Made by a program: the position numbers and the translations under genes
Shown: positions 23,647-31,686 of the stretch, piece by piece
Numbering within the stretch: position 1 is the stretch's first letter
Layout: the number at the start of each line of letters is the position of its first letter
From: Streptomyces pluripotens
GTDB lineage: Bacteria > Actinomycetota > Actinomycetes > Streptomycetales > Streptomycetaceae
DNA: 64,000 nucleotides
Assembly: GCF_000802245.2 (NCBI RefSeq)
Contig: NZ_CP021080.1
Span: 310,001-374,000, forward strand
Direction of reading: 5' to 3'
The notes under the pieces: model-generated
Databases searched by the model: none
What the model was told of the DNA's origin: nothing
What the model saw: the letters and a program-made list of their open reading frames with translations, nothing else

Positions 23647-24360
23647 CTACGCGTCGAGGACGTCCAGAACGCTCTCTGGTGGCCCGGAAGCGACGATCCG
23701 TCCCGCCGCCATGACGTGCACCACGTCGGCGACGTCGGCGACCAGGTCGATGTCGTGCTCGACGACGAGCAGTGCGATACCGTCAGCGGCCAGCGCCCCC
23801 AACACCCGGGCCAGCGCGGTCACCTCTGCGGTGTCGAGCCCCGCGACCGGTTCGTCGAGGAGCAGCACGAGGGGGCTACCCGCCAGGGCACGGGCCAACT
23901 CCACGCGGCACAGCGTGCCAGTGGGCAGGCCGGCGGCAGGCAGCGCCCGCACCGGCCCGTCGAGCCCGAACAGCCGCAGCGCCCGCTCCACGGCACCCGG
24001 ATCGGTGACCCGGCCTTGCTCGGCGCCCACCCGCACGTTCTCGGCGACGGTCAGCGACGGGAAGACGGCCAGCTCCTGGAAGGTCCGGGCGATGCCGAGC
24101 CGGGTCCGGGCGTGCGCGGCCGTCCGGGTGATGTCCCGTCGGCCGAACAGCACCTGCCCGCCCACCGGCCGCAACGTCCCGGCCAGGCAGTGGAACAGCG
24201 TGCTCCTACCCGCCCCGTTGGGCCCCACCACAGCGGTGACCCGGCCCGGCGGCACGACGAGGGCGACGCCGTCGAGGGCAGTGAATCCCCCGTAGCGGGC
24301 GCGGAGGCCGCGGGCGGTGAGCACGGGCGGAGCGCTGGAGCCGTCCGCGCCCCCAGGCAC
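23647..24360 (-). CDS. ABC ATPase, LivG type, Walker A Arg and altered signature
   Basis: The 237-residue protein matches LivG: LTARGLRARYGGFTALDGVA, VVGPNGAGRSTLFHCLAG, GIARTFQELAVFPSLTVAEN, and Walker B LVLLLDEPVAGLD followed by VVEHDIDLV with the H-loop histidine. Two key sites differ: Walker A has R for K (GAGRST), and the LSGGQ signature reads LPTGT before LCRVELARAL. The start is uncertain; a GTG giving VPGGADGSSAPP was chosen because homology begins 12 residues later and the upstream frame is proline-rich. Together with the downstream gene it forms a two-gene operon. Confidence 0.8.
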   Translation of the reverse strand: MPGGADGSSAPPVLTARGLRARYGGFTALDGVALVVPPGRVTAVVGPNGAGRSTLFHCLAGTLRPVGGQVLFGRRDITRTAAHARTRLGIARTFQELAVFPSLTVAENVRVGAEQGRVTDPGAVERALRLFGLDGPVRALPAAGLPTGTLCRVELARALAGSPLVLLLDEPVAGLDTAEVTALARVLGALAADGIALLVVEHDIDLVADVADVVHVMAAGRIVASGPPESVLDVLDA

Positions 24361-24883
24361 TGCCTGACGCCGGGACACCCGGGGGCGGATCGCGCCCGCC
24401 GCGGTGTCCGCGGCGCGGCGGGCGCCACCGGCCACGGGTGCCGCGGAGCCTCCGCGGTGCGGTTCGGCCGCTCCGGGCCCTGCAGCACCGGTACGACCCC
24501 GGGAGCGGGAAGGGATGCCCGTTCCCCTCACTGCGGTGGTGGGGGCGACGGCCGGCCGGGGCCGCGGCTCGTCGCGGCCGGTCCAGCCAGCGGGGCTCCA
24601 GAGGGTGCCGGCGCGACCGGCGGCACCGGGCGCGTACGGGGTGGCGCCGGATGTCGTCGACGCAGGCGGGGTGGGGCGGGTGCGGCTCGGGCTGGGTGGT
24701 GCCGGTGGGGGTGCGCTTGGGCCGGGAGCCGGTGCGGGCCCCCGGCCGTCTCGCGTCGCATCGGGCAGGCGTGTGCCCCCCGTGCCGCAGGCGAGGCCTG
24801 CAACCGCCGTCGCACCGGCCGGGACCGGCCGGCACCTCGGACCAACCGGACGGCCGGGCACCTCGCGGCCGACGATATACAAG
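24361..24883. other. Proline-rich open frame without identified gene
   Basis: An open frame continues upstream from the LivG-like gene on the minus strand, but it translates to Pro/Arg/Gly-rich sequence with no membrane helices. A permease such as LivM is therefore not hidden here in an intact state. It may be a decayed permease or plain leader DNA. Nothing else was recognised. Confidence 0.4.
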
Positions 24884-24921
24884 CCATGTACATGGTAGCC
24901 ATGTACATAATTACCATGTAC
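24884..24921. promoter_or_regulatory. Overlapping ATGTACAT palindromes at marR promoter
   Basis: CCATGTACATGG (24884-24895) is a perfect 12-bp palindrome. It is followed by GTACAT-AATTACC-ATGTAC (24903-24921), a dyad with 6-base arms sharing the same half-site. The region is strikingly AT-rich against a high-GC background and ends only ten bases before the ATG of the first MarR gene. A -10-like TCTATAAG lies in between. Autoregulation by MarR is likely, and the same region probably controls the divergent ATPase genes. Confidence 0.7.
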
Positions 24922-24931
24922 TCTATAAGCC

Positions 24932-25420
24932 ATGAGCAAACGTTCCGAAGGAGCCACACCCGGCTTTCTGGTGTGGCGGCTGTCGACGAAGTGGCGGGTC
25001 GCGGTGGACCGCGCGGTGAGCCCACTCGGTCTCACCCACGCCCAGTACTCGCTCCTGGCGTCGCTGTACGGCATGCAGCGCTCCGGCCTGCGGCCCAGCC
25101 AGCGCCGCCTCGCCGACCACACCGGCCTGGAGGCCCTGTACGTCTCCAAGCTGGCCCGCGGCCTGGAAGCGAGCGGACTCCTGACGCGCACCCGGGACCC
25201 CTCCGATCCGCGGGCCGTCCAGCTCGCGCTCACCGAGCAGGGCCGCGAGGCCACCCAGGAGGCGATCGGCATCGTCCAGAAACTGCTGCGGCAGCTGCTG
25301 TCACCCCTCGGCGGGCCCGACAGCCCACGCACCCGAGAGTTCACCCAGGCCCTGTCGGTCCTTCTCGACGCACCGCTCGACCCGTTCGGCACCACCGATC
25401 CAGAGACGGAGCAGTCATGA
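24932..25420 (+). CDS. MarR family transcriptional regulator
   Basis: The 162-residue protein has the MarR winged helix: LTHAQYSLLASLYGMQRSGL, then RRLADHTGLEALYVSKLARG, then LEASGLLTRTRDPSDPRAVQ with the DPRA wing. No ribosome-binding site is visible before the ATG and a -10-like box lies a few bases upstream, so the transcript may be leaderless or nearly so. The stop overlaps the next MarR-like gene by ATGA. Its likely operator is the array just upstream. The ligand is unknown. Confidence 0.92.
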   Translation: MSKRSEGATPGFLVWRLSTKWRVAVDRAVSPLGLTHAQYSLLASLYGMQRSGLRPSQRRLADHTGLEALYVSKLARGLEASGLLTRTRDPSDPRAVQLALTEQGREATQEAIGIVQKLLRQLLSPLGGPDSPRTREFTQALSVLLDAPLDPFGTTDPETEQS

Positions 25421-25872
25421 CACTCCCCGTGACCACCACGCCCCGCGTCGACGGCCGGACCGTCGGCCTCGCCCACTACGCCTCCCGCGCCCTGCTGGAG
25501 CACGTCCTCGCCCCACACGGCGTCTCCTTCCTTCAGTTCGTCACACTCCGGCGCACGGCCGCCGCCGACGGGCCGATCGAGCGGACCACCCTGGTGGGCG
25601 AGGTCGCCGACACGGTGAAGACCGAAGCGGCCGACGTGCACCGCGCGATCGAGGAACTGACGACCGCCGGGATGCTGACCGCCGAAGGGCCGTCCCGGGT
25701 ACGCATCACGGCCACCGGACGTGAGCTGTACACCGCGGGCTCCGAGCAGACCACGGCGATCGCCGAACGGCTGTACGCGGGCATTCCCGCGAAGGACCGG
25801 GCCGTGACGGCCCGCGTCCTCACCCTGGTCACCGAGCGGGCCAACGCCGAACTGGCCGCCCTGCGGGGATGA
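25417..25872 (+). CDS. Second MarR-like winged-helix protein
   Basis: This 151-residue protein is translationally coupled to the first MarR gene through an ATGA overlap. It shows a shorter winged-helix core: VSFLQFVTLRRTAAADGPIE, a helix around LVGEVADTVKTEAADVHRAI and a wing around MLTAEGPSRVRITATGREL. The usual DxR wing motif is absent. Such paired MarR proteins may form heterodimers or act as regulator and co-regulator. The fold assignment is moderately sure; its partner role is inference. Confidence 0.75.
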   Translation: MTLPVTTTPRVDGRTVGLAHYASRALLEHVLAPHGVSFLQFVTLRRTAAADGPIERTTLVGEVADTVKTEAADVHRAIEELTTAGMLTAEGPSRVRITATGRELYTAGSEQTTAIAERLYAGIPAKDRAVTARVLTLVTERANAELAALRG

Positions 25873-26072
25873 CGCGGAGACACGCCGGAAGTACGGGGTG
25901 AAGCGGGTCTACGGCCGCACGGTGTGTGCCGTCGCGCCGGCGCCCGACACGCCGATGGACCGCCCCGCGGGGGCGAGGGACGGTCCGGCGGCGGGACCGC
26001 GAGAGCCAGGTCTTCCCGAGGAGTGACGACCGGTGCCGCAGGAAGGGCACGGGGACATGGCATCCTGACCCG

Positions 26073-26717
26073 ATGGCGCCTCCCCCTGATCACGCACCGC
26101 TCGCCGAACGGGTCGAGGAACTCCTCGCCGCCGGCGGCCCTTTGCCCATCGTCACGGCCGGACAGCCGTTACTGCGGCGCGGCACCGAGCGGTACGACGG
26201 TCAGCTCGCGCCCGCGCTGCTGGCGCGCTTCGTCGAGGCGCTGCGCGTCACCATGCGTGCCGCTCCCGGCGTGGGCCTGGCCGCTCCGCAGGTAGGCGTA
26301 CCACTGCGGATCGCGGTCGTGGAGGACCCGGCACCGGTGCCCGCGGAGATCGCCGTGGCCCGGGGCCGCGTTCCGCTGCCGTTCCGCGTACTGGTCAACC
26401 CGGTGTACGAGCCCGTCGGCACGGCGCGGGCCGCGTTCTTCGAAGGCTGCCTGAGCGTACCGGGGTGGCAGGCGGTGGTGGCCCGGCACTCCGAGGTGCG
26501 GCTGCGCGGTGTGGACGAGCACGGCCGCACCCTGGACGAGGTGTTCACGGGCTGGCCGGCCCGCATCGTCCAGCACGAGACCGACCACCTCGACGGCATG
26601 CTCTACCTGGACCGCGCCGAACCCCGCTCCCTGTCCAGCAACGAAGCGGTGGCGGCTCTGTGGGCCCAACCGGTTCCGGAAGCGGCGGCTCGGGCGCTGG
26701 GCTTCGAACTCCCCTGA
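26073..26717 (+). CDS. def: Peptide deformylase
   Basis: This 214-residue enzyme removes the N-formyl group from nascent proteins. All three motifs are intact: GVGLAAPQVG (motif 1), EGCLSVPGW with the metal-binding cysteine (motif 2) and QHETDHLDG with the two metal histidines and catalytic glutamate (motif 3). Streptomyces usually carry several def paralogues. The ATG follows a weak leader. The gene is not beside fmt or other translation genes, so it is probably a secondary copy. Family assignment is certain. Confidence 0.95.
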   Translation: MAPPPDHAPLAERVEELLAAGGPLPIVTAGQPLLRRGTERYDGQLAPALLARFVEALRVTMRAAPGVGLAAPQVGVPLRIAVVEDPAPVPAEIAVARGRVPLPFRVLVNPVYEPVGTARAAFFEGCLSVPGWQAVVARHSEVRLRGVDEHGRTLDEVFTGWPARIVQHETDHLDGMLYLDRAEPRSLSSNEAVAALWAQPVPEAAARALGFELP

Positions 26718-26752
26718 CAGCAGGTGTGGTGGGCGGATTCGGCTGGCCGGGC

Positions 26753-28183
26753 TCAGTTGTCCCGGAGCGCCTCCAACAGCCGCAGCCACACCTCGCTGAG
26801 CGTCGGGTACGACGGTACGGCGTGCCACAGTCGGCTGACCGGGACACGCCCCGCGACCGCGACGGTGGCCGAGTGGATGAGCTCACCGACACCCGGGCCC
26901 ACGAAGGTGACACCGCGCAGGATCTCGTCCTCCAGGTCCACCACCATCCGGGCCCGGCCCCGGTAACCGTCGGCGTACAGCCCCGCCCCGGCAACGGAGG
27001 AGAACTCGACGTCGACGGCGCGGACGCGGTGCCCCGCCCGTTCCGCTTCGGCGAGGGAGAGACCGACCGCGGCGGCCTCGGGATCGGTGAACACGACCTG
27101 CGGCACGGCGTCGTGGTCGGCGGTGGCGGCATGGGAGCCCCAGGGGCCGTCCAGGAGGGGGGTGCCGGCCGCGCGGGCGGCGATGGCGGCGCCGGCGATG
27201 CGGGCCTGGTACTTGCCCTGATGGGTGAGGAGCGCCCGGTGGTTGACGTCACCGACGGCGTACAGCCAATCGGTGCCGCTCACGCGGAGGCTGTCGTCCA
27301 CGTCCAGCCAGGAGCCGGGTTCCAGGCCCACCGTGTCCAGGCCGAGGTCGTCGGTGCGCGGGACGCGGCCGGTGGCGAAGAGGATCTCGTCGGCCTCGAT
27401 CCGGTCGCCGGCGCTGGTGACCACCGCCACGGTGCCGTTGTCGCGGGTGACCGACTCGACGGAGGTGCCGGTGCGCAGGTCGACGCCCGCCCCGGTGAGA
27501 GCATCGGCGACCAGTTCCCCAGCGAACGGCTCCATCCGGTTCAGCAGCCCCTTGCCGCGCACCAGGACGGTGACGTGCGACCCCAGCGCCCGCCAGACGG
27601 TGGCCATCTCGGTGGCGACGACACCGCCGCCGACGACGATCAGCCGGCCGGGGGCCGCCTTGGCGCTGGTGGCCTCGCGGCTGGTCCAGGGCGCTACGCC
27701 GGCGAGGCCTGGCAGGTCCGGCAACCGGGCACGGGTCCCGGTACAGACGGCGACGGCGTGGCGCGCGGTCAGCGTCGTCACCGTACCGCCGGGAGCAGTC
27801 ACGGTGACCGTACGGGGGCCGACCAGACGGCCGTGGCCGCGGTGCAGATCGGCTCCAGTGCCGGTCAACCAGGAGACCTGGCCGTCGTCCTTCCAGCGGG
27901 CGGCGTACTCATCGCGCCGGGCCAGGACGGCCTGGGTGCCCAGGGGGCCCTGAACGGCCTGGGCGAGGCCGGGCAGGCGACGCGCATCGGCCCGGGCGAT
28001 GATCGGCCTGAGCAGCGCCTTGCTGGGCATACAGGCCCAGTAGGAGCACTCGCCACCGAGCAGTTCGCTCTCCACGACCGCGGTGGTGAGACCGGCGGCA
28101 CGGGTGCGGTCTGCGACGTTCTCGCCCGAGGGCCCGCCCCCGAGCACCACGACGTCGTAGGCGATGGTTTCCGTCTGCGTCAT
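26753..28183 (-). CDS. Flavin-dependent disulfide reductase-like oxidoreductase
   Basis: The 476-residue protein has the class I pyridine nucleotide-disulfide reductase layout: FAD motif VVVLGGGPSGENVADRTR, redox cysteines C46 and C51 (GGECSYWACMPSK), NAD(P) motif LIVVGGGVVATEMATVW and a second FAD motif around WLYAVGDVNHRALLTHQG. At the C-terminus, where lipoamide dehydrogenase and glutathione reductase have a catalytic His in HPTxxE, this protein has SYPTLSE. The lost histidine suggests a modified chemistry. It is divergent from thioredoxin, 139 bases away. Confidence 0.88.
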   Translation of the reverse strand: MTQTETIAYDVVVLGGGPSGENVADRTRAAGLTTAVVESELLGGECSYWACMPSKALLRPIIARADARRLPGLAQAVQGPLGTQAVLARRDEYAARWKDDGQVSWLTGTGADLHRGHGRLVGPRTVTVTAPGGTVTTLTARHAVAVCTGTRARLPDLPGLAGVAPWTSREATSAKAAPGRLIVVGGGVVATEMATVWRALGSHVTVLVRGKGLLNRMEPFAGELVADALTGAGVDLRTGTSVESVTRDNGTVAVVTSAGDRIEADEILFATGRVPRTDDLGLDTVGLEPGSWLDVDDSLRVSGTDWLYAVGDVNHRALLTHQGKYQARIAGAAIAARAAGTPLLDGPWGSHAATADHDAVPQVVFTDPEAAAVGLSLAEAERAGHRVRAVDVEFSSVAGAGLYADGYRGRARMVVDLEDEILRGVTFVGPGVGELIHSATVAVAGRVPVSRLWHAVPSYPTLSEVWLRLLEALRDN

Positions 28184-28322
28184 GGGGTCAGTCTGGTGGG
28201 TGGTGTGCGCCGTGGCCACATGGGTACGTGCGCGGACGACAGGCGTCCACGTGTGGAATACGCGGCCCGTCGGTCGTGTTTGCGCCGACGGCACCGCCAC
28301 ACCAGGAAGAGGGAATCACGCC

Positions 28323-28697
28323 ATGAGCAGCACTGTGGAGCTGACCAAGGAGAACTTCGACCAGACGGTCGATGAGAACGACTTCGTCCTCATCGACTTC
28401 TGGGCGGACTGGTGCGGACCGTGCCGGCAGTTCGCGCCGGTGTACGAAAAGGCCGCCACGGACAACCCGGACCTGGTGTTCGCCAAGGTGGACACCGAGG
28501 CACAGCCGGAACTGGCTGCTGCCTTCGGCATCCAGTCGATCCCGACGCTGATGATCGTCCGCGAAAAGGTCGCCGTCTACGCCCAGCCCGGCGCCCTGCC
28601 CGAGGCAGCGCTCACGGACATCATCGGCCAGGCCCGGAAGCTGGACATGGACGAGGTGCGCAAGAGCATCGCCGCCCAGCAGGACAACGGCCAGTAG
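28323..28697 (+). CDS. trxA: Thioredoxin
   Basis: The 124-residue protein is a standard thioredoxin: VLIDFWADWCGPCRQFAPVY, with the active-site W30-C31-G32-P33-C34 and the cis-proline in SIPTLM. It keeps protein disulfides reduced through thioredoxin reductase. The ATG lies after GAGGGAA. It is followed by a strong hairpin terminator and is divergent from a disulfide reductase-like flavoprotein. Streptomyces have several thioredoxins. The C-terminal tail (LDMDEVRKSIAAQQDNGQ) is slightly extended. Confidence 0.95.
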   Translation: MSSTVELTKENFDQTVDENDFVLIDFWADWCGPCRQFAPVYEKAATDNPDLVFAKVDTEAQPELAAAFGIQSIPTLMIVREKVAVYAQPGALPEAALTDIIGQARKLDMDEVRKSIAAQQDNGQ

Positions 28698-28713
28698 TCC
28701 TCGCGGCGGGCAC

Positions 28714-28735
28714 GGCGGCCCCGCACGGGGCCGCC
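28714..28735 (+). terminator. Hairpin terminator after thioredoxin
   Basis: GGCGGCCCC pairs perfectly with GGGGCCGCC around a GCAC loop, 17 bases beyond the thioredoxin stop, followed by TTCGCG. It serves the thioredoxin transcript and possibly the convergent LacI gene. Confidence 0.8.
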
Positions 28736-28783
28736 TTCGCGTCTGCTCCTGCGGCCGCGGGACCGGTTGCACCGCGGGACGGA

Positions 28784-29785
28784 TCAGCTGGACTCGCGCC
28801 GCACCACCGCGGCCCCCAGCACCGCATGCACCGCTGGCTCGCCGCCGGGGTCGCGCACCGCGCGGTCGACCAGCTCGGCGAGGTCGCGGCCCGAGGGCAG
28901 GTCGATGTGGACCGTGCTCAGCCGGGGCCGCAGCAGGCGGCCGAGCATCAGGTCGTCGGCACCCATCACAGCCACGTCCTCGGGAATCCGCACACCCTCG
29001 TCCTGCAGGGCGCGCATGAGCAGCATGGCGTACTCGTCGTTGTAGGCGAACACGGCGTCCAGGCCCGAATCGGCCCACTGGCCGGCGAGCCGGGCGGCGG
29101 CCCGCTCCGTGTAGGCGAGCGGCAGCTCCGTCACGGTCGCGCAGGTACCGTGCAGGGCCTGGCGCACGCCCGCGAGCCGGGGCCGGGAGTAGACCTCCAG
29201 ACCCGGCTCCTCGGGAATGACGACGCCGATCCGGCGCCGGCCCCGCTCGTACAGGTGTGCACCGGCGCAGTGGCCGACGGCGTCGTGGTCCATCAGCAGG
29301 GCGTGGGCACCCTCGACGCGCTCGGGGCCGAAGGTGACCACGGCCCGGGCGCCGGAGCGCTTGAGGAGCGCAACGCCCCCAGGGTCTAGCCCGGGGCCCG
29401 GCACCAGGACGGCGACCGGCCTCAACTCCGCCCAGGAACGGGCCGCTTCGTCCCCGCGCAGGCCGACGGTGCCGTACTGCACGACGGTGTAGTCGAGGCG
29501 GCCAAGTGCCCACTGGAGTTCGTTGAGGAACGTGCCGTAGAGGGGGCCCACCGGGATCGCGGGCGCGGATATGAGGACCATACGGCTGTGTCCGGCCCGC
29601 AGGCTGCGGGCGGCGGCGTGGGGCACGTACCCCAGTTCCCGCGCGGCCTCGTGCACGCGCTGCCGCGTGGGCTCACTGATGCGCACGGCCCTGGTGTTGT
29701 TGAGGACGTAGGACACGGTGGCACGCGAGACGCCGGCCAGGCGGGCGACGTCGGCGCTCGTGGGCGTGTTCGGTATCTGCACCAT
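28784..29785 (-). CDS. LacI family transcriptional regulator
   Basis: The 333-residue regulator starts with a LacI DNA-binding domain: TSADVARLAGVSRATVSYVL, then NNTRAVRISEPTRQRVHEAA. A periplasmic-binding-protein-like sensor follows, ending VDRAVRDPGGEP. Sugars or purines are the usual ligands of this family. The chosen ATG gives MVQIPNT; an in-frame ATG four codons upstream is equally possible. No sugar operon lies next to it, so targets may be remote. Its gene converges on the thioredoxin gene. Confidence 0.92.
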   Translation of the reverse strand: MVQIPNTPTSADVARLAGVSRATVSYVLNNTRAVRISEPTRQRVHEAARELGYVPHAAARSLRAGHSRMVLISAPAIPVGPLYGTFLNELQWALGRLDYTVVQYGTVGLRGDEAARSWAELRPVAVLVPGPGLDPGGVALLKRSGARAVVTFGPERVEGAHALLMDHDAVGHCAGAHLYERGRRRIGVVIPEEPGLEVYSRPRLAGVRQALHGTCATVTELPLAYTERAAARLAGQWADSGLDAVFAYNDEYAMLLMRALQDEGVRIPEDVAVMGADDLMLGRLLRPRLSTVHIDLPSGRDLAELVDRAVRDPGGEPAVHAVLGAAVVRRESS

Positions 29786-29973
29786 GACAGACCGCATCTT
29801 GGCAGAGGTCCGCGGGTCGGGAGCAGGCGGGGGAACCTGGTGCGCCGTTCGACCGCCCCGACCACCGTCGGACCGGTCCGGGACGTGCTCGTGCGGCGCC
29901 GCCGTTCACCGGTGGCAGGGGGAACCCTGCCGGCGGCACTGGGGTACGCACCGGAACCGATGGCCAACCGGGC

Positions 29974-30636
29974 TCAGCGGGGCGGCTCGGTGCGGGTCAC
30001 CCGGGCGACCAGGTCGGTCCAGCCGGCCTCCAGCCGTTCCCTGGGCATCCCCCGCTGCCGGGTCAGATGGTGGATCAGGGCCGGATCGAGGGAGGCCATC
30101 AGGGTCTGCGCCAGCAGATCGCAGTCGGCGTCCGGAATGATCTGCCGCAGCAACACCGTGATGTGTGTGCTCAGTGCGCCGGCCGCGGGGTGGGAGAACC
30201 GGCGGTCCGCGTCGGGCTGGGCGGCCAGTTGCAGATCCAGCTGATCGGCGGAGCGGCGCAGCACCGCCAGGCCGAACGCCCGGAGCCGGTCCAGGGGCGG
30301 CGCCCCGGGGCCCAGCGGCGGGGGGCCACTCATGAAGTCGCTCTGGAGTTGTCTGGCCGAGTGGTCGAGCAGGGCCATCAGCAACCCCGTGCGGTCGCCG
30401 AAGCGGCGGAAGACCGTGCCCTTGCCCACCTGGGCCTCGGCGGCCACCGCCTCCATCGTGACCCCGGCCGCCCCGTGTTCCGCGATCAGGCGGGCTGCGG
30501 CCTCCAGCAGCCGGGCCCGGTTGCGGGCCGCGTCGGCGCGCAGGCAGGGATCGCCGGGAACCGGGCCGACCTCCAGCAACTTGGAGGCGTCGAACGGCTC
30601 CTGGGGCTTCGGCAAGGGTGGCTGCGCGCTGGACAT
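29974..30636 (-). CDS. TetR family transcriptional regulator
   Basis: The 220-residue protein begins with about 35 residues before the TetR DNA-binding domain: RADAARNRARLLEAAARLIA, then VTMEAVAAEAQVGKGTVFRR then FGDRTGLL. The C-terminal domain is helical. It is divergent from an FMN reductase, and the gap contains two related GGACCnnGGTCC palindromes. This regulator/reductase pair is common in Streptomyces and suggests control by a redox-active or xenobiotic compound. The ATG giving MSSAQPP was preferred to one six codons upstream. Confidence 0.92.
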   Translation of the reverse strand: MSSAQPPLPKPQEPFDASKLLEVGPVPGDPCLRADAARNRARLLEAAARLIAEHGAAGVTMEAVAAEAQVGKGTVFRRFGDRTGLLMALLDHSARQLQSDFMSGPPPLGPGAPPLDRLRAFGLAVLRRSADQLDLQLAAQPDADRRFSHPAAGALSTHITVLLRQIIPDADCDLLAQTLMASLDPALIHHLTRQRGMPRERLEAGWTDLVARVTRTEPPR

Positions 30637-30667
30637 GAAGACAGCGTACGACATCGGGAACAGAACT

Positions 30668-30715
30668 GGACCGCGGTCCGTTTAGCTGGTAGAAAATTAA
30701 ACGGACCCCGGTCCG
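30668..30715. promoter_or_regulatory. Paired GGACC palindromes, TetR operator
   Basis: GGACCGCGGTCC (30668-30679) is perfect; CGGACCCCGGTCCG (30702-30715) is nearly so. Between them GGTCCGTTTA (30675-30684) and TAAACGGACC (30698-30707) form a larger inverted repeat around an AT-rich centre that includes AGAAAATTAA. The layout gives the divergent promoter region dyad symmetry at two scales. It is most likely bound by the adjacent TetR protein. Confidence 0.75.
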
Positions 30716-30750
30716 GATCCCACACCGCTCTTCAGTTCCTTGGAGTTCCC

Positions 30751-31314
30751 ATGTCTGTTCGCATCCTCGCGCTCGTCGGCAGCCTCCGCGCCGGTTCGAC
30801 CAACCGCCAGCTCGCCGAGGCGGCCGTGAAGCTCGCGCCCGAGGGCGCCGAGATCGACCTGTTCGAGGGCCTGGGCGAGGTCCCGTTCTACAACGAGGAC
30901 ATCGACACTGAAGGCAGCGTTCCCGCTGCCGCTGTGAACCTGCGCGAGGCGGCCCAGGCGGCCGACGCCTTCCTGCTCTTCTCTCCCGAGTACAACGGCA
31001 CCATCCCGGCCGTCCTGAAGAACGCCATCGACTGGCTGTCCCGCCCGTACGGCGCCGGGGCCTTCGGCGGCAAGCCCGTGGCCGTGATCGGCACCGCCTT
31101 CGGCCAGTACGGCGGCGTGTGGGCGCAGGACGAGGCCCGCAAGGCCGTGGGCATCGCGGGCGGCAAGGTGATCGAGGACATCAAGCTGTCCATCCCCGGC
31201 TCCCTGACCCGCTTCGCCGAGACCCACCCGGTCGACGACGCCGAGGTCGCCGCCCAGCTGACCGAGGTGGTGGCGCGCCTGCACGGCAACACGGGCGAGG
31301 CCGCGGCGGCCTGA
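30751..31314 (+). CDS. NADPH-dependent FMN reductase
   Basis: The 187-residue flavodoxin-fold protein opens MSVRILALVGSLRAGSTNRQ, the phosphate-binding loop GSLRxxSxNR of the NADPH-dependent FMN reductase family. It shows LFSPEYNGTIPAVLKNAIDW, the family flavin-contact motif, and KPVAVIGTAFGQYGG. Such enzymes reduce FMN, quinones, chromate or azo dyes. The ATG follows TTGGAG. It is likely repressed by the divergent TetR protein and is closed by a strong terminator. Confidence 0.93.
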   Translation: MSVRILALVGSLRAGSTNRQLAEAAVKLAPEGAEIDLFEGLGEVPFYNEDIDTEGSVPAAAVNLREAAQAADAFLLFSPEYNGTIPAVLKNAIDWLSRPYGAGAFGGKPVAVIGTAFGQYGGVWAQDEARKAVGIAGGKVIEDIKLSIPGSLTRFAETHPVDDAEVAAQLTEVVARLHGNTGEAAAA

Positions 31315-31686
31315 GCGACACCTTCGGGAGGGGTCCGGAGCCGTGCAGGCTCCGGACCCCTCCGCTTCACGGTCGGCAACGGCCCCCGCCCGCCGACATC
31401 GGCCATCACGGGCGAGCGACGCACGGCCGCAGCGCCTGCGCCGGCCCGCGCCGGGGACCCCAGGCCGCCGGGACGGGACACCCCGGTCCCGCCCGGCCGA
31501 ACACGCGCCGATCAGGACACCGGCACGGCACCTTCCACATCACCGCATGCGCGACTGCCGCGTATGCACGGGACGTCTACACCGTCCGTCGAGATGTCAT
31601 GTCCAAAGAAAGCCGCGCGAGGACCCCCCTTCGAAGGTTACCGTTCGGTAGACATCGTGCCCGGAGCCTCCCGGAGGTGCTCCCCC
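31315..31686. other. Intergenic region between FMN reductase and amidase genes
   Basis: It contains the terminator of the FMN reductase gene and, nearer the amidase, a leader with GGAGGT six to ten bases before the ATG. Around 31570-31600 short GC-poor spots may hold the amidase promoter. No gene was recognised. Confidence 0.5.
31327..31363 (+). terminator. Strong hairpin after FMN reductase
   Basis: GGAGGGGTCCGGAGCC pairs perfectly with GGCTCCGGACCCCTCC around a GTGCA loop: a 16-bp stem starting 12 bases after the stop codon. It is one of the most stable hairpins in the window and a convincing factor-independent terminator of the actinobacterial I-shaped type. Confidence 0.9.

Noticed and set aside
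23647..25641. Very long minus-strand frame joining the LivG-like gene to sequence opposite the MarR genes
   Set aside because: Above 24360 it is Pro/Arg-rich and runs antisense through both MarR genes, which have clear homology and coupling. Only the ATPase portion is a gene.
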